Assembly: GCF_000252165.1 (NCBI RefSeq)
Contig: NZ_BAET01000004.1
Location: forward strand, 62,001 to 126,000
Source: Glaciecola punicea ACAM 611
Lineage (GTDB): Bacteria > Pseudomonadota > Gammaproteobacteria > Enterobacterales > Alteromonadaceae
Reading direction: 5' to 3'
DNA length: 64,000 bases
Shown here: one piece after another, positions 56,355-64,000 of the stretch
Position numbering within the stretch: the first letter of the stretch is position 1
Layout: each line of letters opens with the position of its first letter
Notes under the pieces: generated by a model
What the model saw: only the letters and a program-made list of their open reading frames with translations
Told to the model about the DNA's origin: nothing
Database searches by the model: none
Position numbers and translations under genes: made by a program

Positions 56355-57527
56355 CTACAGCATTTCTACAGCTAGCGCAGTAGCTTCACCGCCGCCAATA
56401 CACAGAGCAGCAACGCCTTTTTTCAGGCCTTTTTGATGCAAGGCATGCAGTAAAGTCACCACAACGCGCGCGCCCGACGCGCCAATTGGGTGACCAAGTG
56501 CGCAAGCGCCGCCTTTAATGTTAACTTTACTGCTGTCTAGTCCAAGCTTGTTAATGCCCAACATAGTGACCATAGCGAAGGCTTCATTTATTTCAAACAA
56601 GTCAACATCATTGGGACTCCAGCCTGCTTTGCTAAGCACTTTTTCAATCGCGCCTACCGGGGCGACTGTAAAGTCTTCAGGCTTAACGGCGTTAGTGGCG
56701 TGAGCCACTATTTTAGCAAGCGGCGTTAAGCCAAGTTCTTTTGCTTTAGATTCTGACATAACTAACAAGGCCGCTGCGCCATCAGAAATTGAGCTTGAGT
56801 TAGCCGCGGTTACCGTGCCGTCTTTGGTGAAAGCAGGGCGCAACTCAGGAATTTTGTCAATGCGTGCATTGCTGGGGCCTTCGTCGGTGTCTACCGTTAC
56901 GTCACCTTTGCGAGTGGGGATAGTAACGGCAATAATTTCGTCTTTAAAAGTGCCGTCTTTAATGGCGCTTTGTGCTTTAGTGAGCGAGCTTATGGCAAAT
57001 TCATCCATTTGCTCACGGGTAATGCCTTCGCTGTCGGCGGTGGCTTGTGCAAAACAGCCCATTGCTTTGCCGTCGTATGCGTTTTCTAGGCCGTCCATCA
57101 TCATATGGTCAAAGGTTTGGCCATGACCCATGCGGTAACCAGCACGTGCTTTTGGCAATAAATAAGGTGCCGCTGACATATTCTCCATGCCGCCTGCTAC
57201 AATCGCAGAGGCGCTGCCTGCTTTAATTAGGTCATTCGCTAGCATAATCGCTTTCATGCCCGAGCCGCATACTTTGTTGATGGTGGTAGCGCCTACGCTC
57301 AAAGGAAGGTTGGCTCCCAGCGTAGCTTGGCGAGCGGGTGCTTGGCCAAGTCCTGCGGGTAACACGCAGCCCATAATGACTTCGTTAATAGCGTCTGCTG
57401 GAATGCCGGCGATAACTGCTTTTATCGCAGTTGCGCCTAAAACAGGTGAGGGAACCGCTGATAATGCGCCCATAAATCCGCCCATAGGGGTACGTTTTGC
57501 TGCAACAATTACAACTGACTCGCTCAT
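56355..57527 (-). CDS. Acetyl-CoA C-acetyltransferase (thiolase)
   Basis: 390 aa, the usual length for PhaA/AtoB thiolases. Condenses two acetyl-CoA to acetoacetyl-CoA or cleaves it. Nucleophile Cys87 in NKVCGSGMKA, the His of GHPIGASGARV and the second Cys of LCIGGGEATA are present. It lies downstream of a broken phaB-like gene on the same strand, and with the depolymerase-type gene beyond it suggests a hydroxybutyrate setting. It could serve degradation (thiolysis of acetoacetyl-CoA) now that the reductase is lost. Confidence 0.93.
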   Translation of the reverse strand: MSESVVIVAAKRTPMGGFMGALSAVPSPVLGATAIKAVIAGIPADAINEVIMGCVLPAGLGQAPARQATLGANLPLSVGATTINKVCGSGMKAIMLANDLIKAGSASAIVAGGMENMSAAPYLLPKARAGYRMGHGQTFDHMMMDGLENAYDGKAMGCFAQATADSEGITREQMDEFAISSLTKAQSAIKDGTFKDEIIAVTIPTRKGDVTVDTDEGPSNARIDKIPELRPAFTKDGTVTAANSSSISDGAAALLVMSESKAKELGLTPLAKIVAHATNAVKPEDFTVAPVGAIEKVLSKAGWSPNDVDLFEINEAFAMVTMLGINKLGLDSSKVNIKGGACALGHPIGASGARVVVTLLHALHQKGLKKGVAALCIGGGEATALAVEML

Positions 57528-57547
57528 ATTACTGTTCCTTATGTATT

Positions 57548-57987
57548 TATAAAAACCTGACTATACTGACTGGCTTGACCATTCACCGAACCCACATTGA
57601 TGATACGACCAAATTGACGAGTGCGTACCCTTAAATTACTGCACGGCGGGTGTTAAAGCAAGAGGCTAGGATGGTTTGAAAAACCGCATCCCACCGAACA
57701 AAGTCCCTTCTGTGCATAGTGCCGTCGCGCGTTATATCGGCATTGTTTACTGATACGTCTACCGGAACGAATTCTTTTTCGATGTCTGCAATGCCCGCTG
57801 CTATTGCTTCAAAATCAGACACGTCGAATTTTTTAGTCGCAATACCAGTACGTTCTGTAAAATCTGCTGCTTTTTGATTGTTGCCACCATAGTTGGCAAC
57901 TACCGTATAAGCTTTATCGTGCAACTTTATACAAATTGCTTCGCCAATCCCTCTGGTATCGCCGGTTTCTAAAGCTACTATTGTCAT
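57548..57987 (-). pseudogene. Truncated, frameshifted acetoacetyl-CoA reductase (phaB-like)
   Basis: The first frame (57987-57631, 118 codons) reads like the N-terminal half of a PhaB short-chain dehydrogenase: TGDTRGIGEAI (cofactor loop), FDVSDF, VNNADITRDGTMHRRDF. NNAG has become NNAD. After FNTRRAVI a TAA appears, and from 57625 a second frame continues RTRQFGRIINVGSVNGQASQYSQ, exactly where PhaB has its GRIVNISSVNGQ-type catalytic-serine strand. The catalytic Tyr-x3-Lys and the last about 120 codons are missing; the sequence runs into the thiolase leader. So stop, frameshift and 3' deletion together make it a pseudogene. Confidence 0.88.
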
Positions 57988-58265
57988 ATTTGCATCCTTA
58001 TTATAGGTTCATGAAAAAGCATCACGTTAAAATCTCGAATATCATTTCTACATGACAGCAGCCGGTATCGATATAACGTCTATGGCAATTTTCATAATAT
58101 ATATAAATGATAATGATTAAAGGACTTTGGTCTACTTTTGATAAATAGTTGATCTAAACCTGATAATGCTTAAGCTTAAAACAACAATAGGGCAGTTTAT
58201 ATCAGTCTATACAAGGCACGCTCATCTATGAAAGGAAAGTTTACGCCCACGCTGCGCCAACAATA
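57988..58265. other. Depolymerase to phaB-remnant intergenic region
   Basis: 278 bp, AT-rich. No open frame with protein-like content. An AAGGATGCAAAT stretch (minus strand, just before 57987) may be the old ribosome binding site of the reductase. No clear terminator follows the depolymerase gene. Confidence 0.35.
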
Positions 58266-59294
58266 TTAGCGATTCAAATAAGCCTCTAGTGACAATAGTA
58301 TTCTGTGCACAGCCGCAATTTGTTTACCGTCTTTATTCAAGTAGTCGCTGCCGGTATATCCCCACCAGTCCCAGCAGGCCTGAGGGTTCATTGGCATAAA
58401 GCTAGATTTTGCAATTTGCGGATATAGAATAACCAAACGATTACTAGCGGCCCATTCATTTAACCCCGTGCTGGTGGCATACTGCTGGCCCACATTGTCT
58501 ATAGACTGGTTGCAACCATGAAAGCTTATATGCACCTTGCAGGACTTTCCGTCTAGGCAACTATTGGGTAAATAAACAAAGCTTTGTTCATTCATGCCGG
58601 TGTTGTCAATGTTGGCTAATGCATTTTGCTCAAAGATAATAAGCTCGCCTGCTTGCATAGCTGTATTTTTATCTACTGGGTTTTGTAGCGGCCCTAGTAT
58701 AAAGGAGAGCATTTCTCCTGCGCCGTCGAAATTACATTTGCCAATATAAGGGGAAGCCGATTCTTCGCAGTCTACGCCATTTTCTAAAGTAGGAAACAGA
58801 TGCGCTACTGGCTTGTTGTTTACCACAGCAAGATTACTAGGGGCAACAAGCTGGGCGTATTGCGCTTGTAATGCACTTGCCACTTTAGATGAAATTTTTG
58901 TGTCTAAGGCGCCGTGAAACAACCACACCTTATCGTTTTTAATCTGGCTAATTGAAGGGCCTAGCGTCGTAGAAATGTCCTTTATTTTGTCTGCATAGGT
59001 TTCAGGCGCTTTATCAATACACTGCGCCAGTGCCGTCATAATTGAGTTTTGCGCGCAGCCATATGGGCCTGCTGCAAACACCCCCACATCCGCTACCAAC
59101 TCAGGGTGAGAAAAATGAAATTGAGTTGCCATGTAGCCGCCTGATGACATGCCTGACAGGGTAATGTTTGATGTATCAAGCACAACATTTTTAGCTTTTT
59201 CGCTAGCCACCGCAGTGCCAGTGTAGAAGGCGCATGAGGCTAGTACGGGCAATAAAAACGTAAAAACTGTGCACTTATCGCGTGAGATTATCAT
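58266..59294 (-). CDS. Secreted PHA depolymerase-type hydrolase
   Basis: 342 aa. Signal peptide about 1-30 (FTFLLPVLASC, TAVA). The lipase box GMSSG has nucleophile Ser50, followed by GYMATQFHFSHPEL. HGALDTKI (about 117-124) holds the likely acid residue and HISFHGCNQS the likely histidine. NPQACWDWWGYTG is typical of the extracellular type 2 short-chain-length polyhydroxyalkanoate depolymerases. No separate substrate-binding domain is attached, so oligomers or amorphous polymer are more likely substrates than crystalline granules. It is 3 bp after the MetX-like esterase gene. Confidence 0.85.
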   Translation of the reverse strand: MIISRDKCTVFTFLLPVLASCAFYTGTAVASEKAKNVVLDTSNITLSGMSSGGYMATQFHFSHPELVADVGVFAAGPYGCAQNSIMTALAQCIDKAPETYADKIKDISTTLGPSISQIKNDKVWLFHGALDTKISSKVASALQAQYAQLVAPSNLAVVNNKPVAHLFPTLENGVDCEESASPYIGKCNFDGAGEMLSFILGPLQNPVDKNTAMQAGELIIFEQNALANIDNTGMNEQSFVYLPNSCLDGKSCKVHISFHGCNQSIDNVGQQYATSTGLNEWAASNRLVILYPQIAKSSFMPMNPQACWDWWGYTGSDYLNKDGKQIAAVHRILLSLEAYLNR

Positions 59295-59297
59295 TGC

Positions 59298-60590
59298 TTA
59301 TTCATTATCACTGTTTGCAGCTTTAGGTGCTTCGTCATTTAGAAATGCGCGTATAGTGTTTGCATGTTTTACAATACCGGCAACGCCCTCGAGGTGTCCA
59401 AGATCACCGCTTAAGTATTCTAACTGTGAGCTTTGTTCGTTAGCGCGAAGTATAGAGTCTATTTTTTCAGCGTGATAAGGCATCAGCAATAGGTCGGTAG
59501 TGGCGGGTATTAGCAGCACCTTAGCGGTAATTTGCTTTAATCCCTCTTCAAGCGTGCCCTGCATGCCAGTAACAAAAAGCTGGTTCGCGCGCACTAAATA
59601 TAGCAAATGATTGGCATCCATTAGATGCGCTCGCTCGGCTGCGCGGCCCATAAGCCAGTTCACAATGCTGGGCTTAGCGCTAATACTTTGCAAAGCATCC
59701 TCCTCAAGCGGCGTATAACCAATTTGTGCGCCTATTTGAATGAAAAAGTTTGGGTGTAAGGCAGACTGGGTGATCATGGCTAAGGCATGGGTTAAGCCTA
59801 GAGTAGGCCACTGCTCTTTTGGCAGATTATAATAATCGCCGCCGTTAAAATTAATATCCATGGTAATTGGCACAGTCCACTGCTCTAAATACGCACTTGT
59901 CCACGCATCGGCGCTGCCCGATCCTATTACTGAAATTAATCGTTCTACCCACTGCGGATACGCGCTGGCCCACTCAATAGCCTGCATCGAGCCCATTGAG
60001 GGGCCTGCCACCGCGTAGAGTTTTTGGATACCCAAGCTTTCCAAGACTGATTTTTGGGTATTAACAAAATCGCGCATGGTTACCACGGGGAATGTAAGTC
60101 CATAAGGCTTTTGTGTCTTAGGGTTGATAGAGGCAGGGCCGGTGGTTATCACGTTTTCATCAAAAGCCCCAATATTGACTAGCGAGTCAACGCTAATCAC
60201 AAAAAACCGATTGGTGTCTATCGCCTTGTTTGGGCCTATAATGGCGTCCCAATAGCCCGGTTCTGCATCATCTATGTGATACTTTCCCGCTGCGTGAGAA
60301 TTACCGGTGAAGTAATGCGTAATTAAAATAACGTTAGACTTGTCCTCATTAAGTTCGCCATAGCTCTCCCACCCTACCTTTACATTTTCAATTGTTTGGC
60401 CACCAAAGGTCGTGAAGGTGTCTATGCTATGCGTTTGTTTTATTACTATCATTAGGCTTTGATTTTCCTTGGCGTGTAAGGGTGTGCTAGCAAAGGTAAA
60501 TGCAAGCAACACTATGCCTATTAATGAAAACAAACAACATACTAGCCCTTTGGGTAAACAACAATAGTTTATGGATCTTATACTGAACAT
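59298..60590 (-). CDS. Secreted MetX-like esterase (E22 family type)
   Basis: 430 aa alpha/beta hydrolase of the homoserine O-acetyltransferase fold. N-terminal hydrophobic signal about residues 16-40 (ending TPLHA), unlike true cytosolic MetX. Nucleophile Ser198 in GPSMGSMQAIEW; Asp in PATTDLLLMP and His in GDLGHLEG complete the triad. The signal peptide and the lack of methionine genes nearby argue for a periplasmic or secreted esterase, not methionine synthesis. Sits between a GntP permease and the depolymerase-type gene in one transcript. Confidence 0.85.
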   Translation of the reverse strand: MFSIRSINYCCLPKGLVCCLFSLIGIVLLAFTFASTPLHAKENQSLMIVIKQTHSIDTFTTFGGQTIENVKVGWESYGELNEDKSNVILITHYFTGNSHAAGKYHIDDAEPGYWDAIIGPNKAIDTNRFFVISVDSLVNIGAFDENVITTGPASINPKTQKPYGLTFPVVTMRDFVNTQKSVLESLGIQKLYAVAGPSMGSMQAIEWASAYPQWVERLISVIGSGSADAWTSAYLEQWTVPITMDINFNGGDYYNLPKEQWPTLGLTHALAMITQSALHPNFFIQIGAQIGYTPLEEDALQSISAKPSIVNWLMGRAAERAHLMDANHLLYLVRANQLFVTGMQGTLEEGLKQITAKVLLIPATTDLLLMPYHAEKIDSILRANEQSSQLEYLSGDLGHLEGVAGIVKHANTIRAFLNDEAPKAANSDNE

Positions 60591-60607
60591 TTATTTACCT
60601 TCCTTAT

Positions 60608-61903
60608 TTAAAACATAATGAAAAGCGCAATTGCCATACATAAACCAATGAGCGGGACAATCACCGTTAAGCAGGCCATAGGGCCGTAAGCGGCTTTGTG
60701 AGTTTCATTGCAGATTGCGCGAATAGTGGTTACTACATAGCCATTATGTGGTAGTGAGTCAAGCGCGCCTGAGGATATTGATACCACCCTATGAAGCTCG
60801 CTTGGATCGACCCCTTGCGCTAGATAATGCGGCGCAACTTCTGGCAAAGCAATGGCTTGGCCACCTGAAGCACTGCCGGTTAAACCCGCAATAACACTGA
60901 CGGCAACGGCGGCGCCCACCAGTTCGTTGCCCGGAAGATGGGTCATTAGGTATACCGTATCTTGAAACGCTTCAGTTGTTTTAGCAACTGAACCAAAACC
61001 CACCACCGCCGCAGTATTGCCAATGGCAATAAGGGCGCCGGTAGTGCCTTGGTTTACCGCTTCACCCATGTTAATGAAGTACTTATAATTGACAATTATC
61101 AGGGCAATTACACCGCCGCCCAACGCGGCAATTAAGGCATACTGAGCATAAGCTTCATGCAGAAAGAACGAGATAGACAGCACCACCATTAGAGGTACTA
61201 AGCCAGACGCTGGGTGCGGGTATTCGCGCGCTTCTATATTGGGATCTTGGGGCCTAGTTATAAATGACTCGCCGTTGTTGACCGCTTTGGTGACCATTTT
61301 TTTCAGCCACCAGTAGCCAAATGTGGCCATAAAGACGGCAACGACTAAACTCACTTCCCATGCAGCAAAAGGAGACGTGCCTAAGAATTTTATGGGGATC
61401 CAGTTTTGAATTTCAGGTGATCCGGCTGAGGTCATGGTAAAGGTGACCGAGCCAAAGGCCATGGTAGCGGGAATAAAGCGGCGCGGTAAATTAGCATCTT
61501 TAAACAGGCTCAAGGCCATGGGGTAAACAGAAAATGCCACTACAAAAACCGACACGCCGCCGTAGGTTAGCACCGCGCAAGCGGCAACCACGGCAAATAG
61601 CGCTTGTTTATAGCCTAGTTTTCTAACGATAGCGCGCGCGAGGGAGTCTGCGGCGCCGGTGTCTTCCATAAATTTACCAAAAATAGCGCCGAGTAAAAAC
61701 ATAAAAAACCATGAGGCGACAAAACCCGAAAAACCGTCCATGTAGGTGACAACAAAGTTTGCATCACCGGTAAATACCAGCATGTGGTTGCTAAGCGCAA
61801 CAAGTAGGGCGCAAAATGGAGCGGCAATAAATAAATTTACCCCCCTTATCGTTAGATAAATCAGTAGGCCAAGGCCACCAACTAGTCCAATTAAACTCAA
61901 CAT
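60608..61903 (-). CDS. GntP family permease
   Basis: 431 aa inner-membrane transporter with about 11-12 hydrophobic segments. ATG 61903 is preferred: AGGA lies 9 nt upstream; a TTG six codons earlier is the alternative. The region FGSVTFTMTSAGSPEIQNWIP and GLTGSASGGQAIALPEVAP, plus SSGALDSLPHNG near the end, fit the Gnt/CitMHS-like anion symporters used for gluconate or hydroxybutyrate. First gene of the minus-strand unit; probably brings hydroxy acids into the cytosol. Confidence 0.85.
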   Translation of the reverse strand: MLSLIGLVGGLGLLIYLTIRGVNLFIAAPFCALLVALSNHMLVFTGDANFVVTYMDGFSGFVASWFFMFLLGAIFGKFMEDTGAADSLARAIVRKLGYKQALFAVVAACAVLTYGGVSVFVVAFSVYPMALSLFKDANLPRRFIPATMAFGSVTFTMTSAGSPEIQNWIPIKFLGTSPFAAWEVSLVVAVFMATFGYWWLKKMVTKAVNNGESFITRPQDPNIEAREYPHPASGLVPLMVVLSISFFLHEAYAQYALIAALGGGVIALIIVNYKYFINMGEAVNQGTTGALIAIGNTAAVVGFGSVAKTTEAFQDTVYLMTHLPGNELVGAAVAVSVIAGLTGSASGGQAIALPEVAPHYLAQGVDPSELHRVVSISSGALDSLPHNGYVVTTIRAICNETHKAAYGPMACLTVIVPLIGLCMAIALFIMF

Positions 61904-62010
61904 AAATGAAATCCTAAGCAAATGCCGTGCGCGTCATTGCACATGGCCTAGTCTGTGACCGCAGACCGCCAGGATTGAAAAAGCATGCGCTATTTCTACT
62001 CGAATGCCCA

Positions 62011-62026
62011 TAGTACGATGGTACTA
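62011..62026. promoter_or_regulatory. Perfect palindrome, candidate operator
   Basis: TAGTAC, GATG, GTACTA: a 6-bp inverted repeat with a 4-bp centre in the 229-bp space between the divergent permease and receptor genes. Size and symmetry fit a dimeric repressor or activator site; the protein is unknown. Confidence 0.45.
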
Positions 62027-62032
62027 GTTCTT

Positions 62033-62102
62033 TTTACATCTATTTACATTATATTTACATTAGACCGCACACCCCATGCTTAGCATTTAACGACATTTAC
62101 AT
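62033..62102 (+). repeat. Helically phased TTTACAT direct repeats
   Basis: TTTACAT at 62033-62039, 62043-62049, 62054-62060 and 62096-62102. Starts are 10, 11 and 42 bp apart, each near a whole number of helical turns. They lie 31 bp upstream of the receptor start codon at the nearest copy. Confidence 0.6.
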
Positions 62103-62132
62103 TATGTTTACCGCATTTAATAATAGGAAAGA

Positions 62133-64000
62133 ATGATGAAAACCATTAATCAAAAGCACACTGTTTACAGCACAGATATTTGCGCTGGTGTGACACACAC
62201 TAGTAAATTAAACTTACGCCAAGGCTTAGTCAAAAGCCTAATAGCTACGTCAGTTGCACTAGCTTGCGGCTTACTTGCTATGCCCACAATGGCGGTTCAA
62301 GACAATGCTACTGCAGAAAAAGAGGCCGGTAAACTTGAGGTCATCAACGTAACTGCAAGACGCACCGTAGAAACGCTGCAGTCGGTGCCGGTGGCACTTA
62401 CCTCAATTGGGGAAGAAGAGTTGCTTAGCAATGGCATATCTGTGCTCACCGAATTACAGCAGTTTTCGCCCAACACCACCTTGCAAACCAGCAGAGGTAC
62501 CAACAGTACGCTGACCGCTTTTATTCGCGGAATTGGTCAGCAAGATCCTTTGTGGGGCTATGAACCAGGCGTGGGTATTTATATTGACGATGTGTATATT
62601 GCGCGTCCCCAAGGCGCGGTACTTGATATTCTAGACGTGCAGCGTATTGAAGTATTACGAGGCCCTCAAGGCACGCTATATGGTAAAAACACGATTGGCG
62701 GCGCGGTTAAATACGTGACTAAAGAGATGCGCGGAGACGCCGCATTTACCGCTAGTGCCACCGTAGGAAGCTATGGACAGCAAGACATAAAACTTACCGG
62801 TCAGTTGCCGATTATTGAAGATAAACTATATATAGGCGCTGGCTATGCTGATTTGAGTCGCGATGGTTTTGGCACCTATTTACAGTCGGCGCTGCCGGGT
62901 CAAGACTTAGAAAACTATAATAGAGACTTGTGGGCTGCCCGCTTGAATCTTGAATACAGACCTACCGACGACTTATCTTTTAGACTGGCATGGGATAAAA
63001 CACAAGACGACTCAAACGCTAAAGGCGGTTACAGACTTCTACCTTCGTTGCTAACTAATGCGCCAGTGCCAGCGAATAAATTCGATTCCTACACCAGCCT
63101 ACCCACCACTAACGAGGTGCAAATTGAAGGTGTAAGCTTAACTGTACGCTACAATGCAACAGACGATCTTGAATTGAAATACGTGGCTTCTGATCGCGAC
63201 AGTTATTCGCCAACCAATATCGACTTTGATAACACCGCGCTTGATATTTTCGACGTACCGGCTGAATACCGAGACGAAAACCAAACACATGAACTTCAGG
63301 CTACTTATCTACAAGACGGATATAGCCTAGTAGGCGGCCTTTATTATTACGATGGTGAGTCGTGTGGTAACTTTAATGCCATTTTAAATGTGTTAGGAAG
63401 ATCCCTTGGTGCGGCTGGCTTAACCCGAGAAGTTGCCGGTTGCAACAACTCACAAAGCTATGCACTTTATACCCAAGGTTCATTTGATTTGAGCGATAAA
63501 CTATCGTTAACCTTAGGCGCCAGATACACCACCGAAGAAAAAACCGCCTTTGTTAACAATGGTTTAGTTTTTGCTCCTGTTTATCCAAGCACCGGCTGGG
63601 TGCCGGGTTATGTAAGACCCGAAGGCCAATTAGTGCCTACTGTGTTAGGCACCGACAGCGATGGCGATGGTGTATTAGACAGCCCCAAGTCCAAGACTTG
63701 GAACCAGTTTAGTCCTCGCGTAGGGCTTGAATATCAAATGGATCGCGACACCATGATTTATGCCTCTTATGGACAAGGCTTCAAGTCGGGTACCTTTAAC
63801 CCGCGCGCGAGTGGGAACGAAGCGGGAGTGGATCCTGAAATTGTAGATTCAGTTGAGATAGGCTTTAAAAGAGATTGGACCGAACAGTTAAGAACTAACG
63901 TGACGCTCTTTAGCTACGATCACAAAGACCGCCAATACATTGGGGTGGGCGATGCAGGCGACGGCACTCAGCTTAACCAAACCTTGCAAAACGCGGCTGA
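62133..64000 (+). CDS. TonB-dependent receptor, 5' part
   Basis: Open from ATG 62133 (or 62136) to the right edge, 622 codons so far, no stop. AGGAAAG precedes the start. An unusually long signal region (about residues 25-56, SLIATSVALACGLLAMPTMA) is followed by LEVINVTARRTVETLQSVP. The plug domain carries FIRGIGQQDP, GIYIDDVYIARPQGA, IEVLRGPQGTLYGKNTIGGA; the barrel follows. It is a proteobacterial receptor type and, by its divergent position, likely serves the catabolic genes on the minus strand. Confidence 0.92.
   Translation, partial: MMKTINQKHTVYSTDICAGVTHTSKLNLRQGLVKSLIATSVALACGLLAMPTMAVQDNATAEKEAGKLEVINVTARRTVETLQSVPVALTSIGEEELLSNGISVLTELQQFSPNTTLQTSRGTNSTLTAFIRGIGQQDPLWGYEPGVGIYIDDVYIARPQGAVLDILDVQRIEVLRGPQGTLYGKNTIGGAVKYVTKEMRGDAAFTASATVGSYGQQDIKLTGQLPIIEDKLYIGAGYADLSRDGFGTYLQSALPGQDLENYNRDLWAARLNLEYRPTDDLSFRLAWDKTQDDSNAKGGYRLLPSLLTNAPVPANKFDSYTSLPTTNEVQIEGVSLTVRYNATDDLELKYVASDRDSYSPTNIDFDNTALDIFDVPAEYRDENQTHELQATYLQDGYSLVGGLYYYDGESCGNFNAILNVLGRSLGAAGLTREVAGCNNSQSYALYTQGSFDLSDKLSLTLGARYTTEEKTAFVNNGLVFAPVYPSTGWVPGYVRPEGQLVPTVLGTDSDGDGVLDSPKSKTWNQFSPRVGLEYQMDRDTMIYASYGQGFKSGTFNPRASGNEAGVDPEIVDSVEIGFKRDWTEQLRTNVTLFSYDHKDRQYIGVGDAGDGTQLNQTLQNAA

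Noticed and set aside
57187-57552. 121-codon plus-strand frame over the thiolase start
   Set aside because: Antisense to the thiolase N-terminus; composition is that of a shadow frame.
59298-60590. Reading this gene as metX (homoserine O-acetyltransferase)
   Set aside because: It has an N-terminal signal peptide and no methionine genes nearby, so a secreted MetX-like esterase fits better.

Overview
The window looks like a chromosomal segment of a marine gammaproteobacterium of the order Alteromonadales (Alteromonas/Glaciecola-like). This rests on moderate G+C content, on gene orders typical of gammaproteobacteria (tig-clpP-clpX-lon-hupB-ppiD; murJ-ribF-ileS-lspA-fkpB-ispH; nadB/rpoE-rseA-rseB-rseC-lepA-lepB-rnc-era; ytjB/serB-radA), and on two large TonB-dependent receptors. 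The genus is an inference. I see no rRNA genes, CRISPR array, insertion sequence, prophage or integron.

Layout. 1-4.0 kb: 5' end of trmO on the minus strand and a three-gene Gld-type ABC-2 exporter operon. 4.1-5.5 kb: DUF1415 gene and folD on the minus strand. 5.7-6.5 kb: a tRNA operon Pro(UGG)-Arg(UCU)-His(GUG)-Leu(UAG)-Pro(UGG) behind a strong promoter with a GC-rich, stringent-type discriminator. 6.8-15.3 kb: protein folding and quality control (trigger factor, ClpP, ClpX, Lon, HU-beta, PpiD), with clear terminators and a likely sigma-32 promoter before lon. 15.4-16.0 kb: a 57-residue membrane protein and rpsT on the minus strand. 16.1-23.5 kb: murJ and the ribF-ileS-lspA-fkpB-ispH cluster. 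23.8-30.5 kb: type IV pilus minor pilin and adhesin operon pilV-pilW-pilX-pilY1-pilE. 30.8-35.7 kb: a TonB receptor, a TPR-sulfotransferase and a displaced, inverted fimT. 36.2-42.8 kb: nadE-glnB, slyD, ygfZ, sdhE-ygfX, a double hot-dog protein and nadB. 42.9-50.7 kb: the sigma-E operon behind its own sigma-E promoter, then lepA, lepB, rnc and era. 50.9-56.3 kb: pdxH, a TatD nuclease, ytjB, serB and radA. 56.3-64 kb: an accessory-looking catabolic locus.

The most interesting region is the right end. A thiolase gene, a broken phaB-type acetoacetyl-CoA reductase, a secreted polyhydroxyalkanoate depolymerase-type hydrolase, a secreted MetX-like esterase and a GntP-type permease lie on one strand. 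They are divergent from a TonB-dependent receptor. The space between holds a perfect palindrome and helically phased TTTACAT repeats. I read this as a possible uptake-and-degradation locus for hydroxyalkanoate oligomers or related esters; the substrate is inferred.

Other points worth checking: pilX has no standard start codon in front of its prepilin motif (only ATA). In PilY1 the von Willebrand A domain is interrupted by two tandem copies of a roughly 165-residue module. A 98-bp long-hairpin element lies between rseC and lepA. The RadA zinc motif is one residue short.
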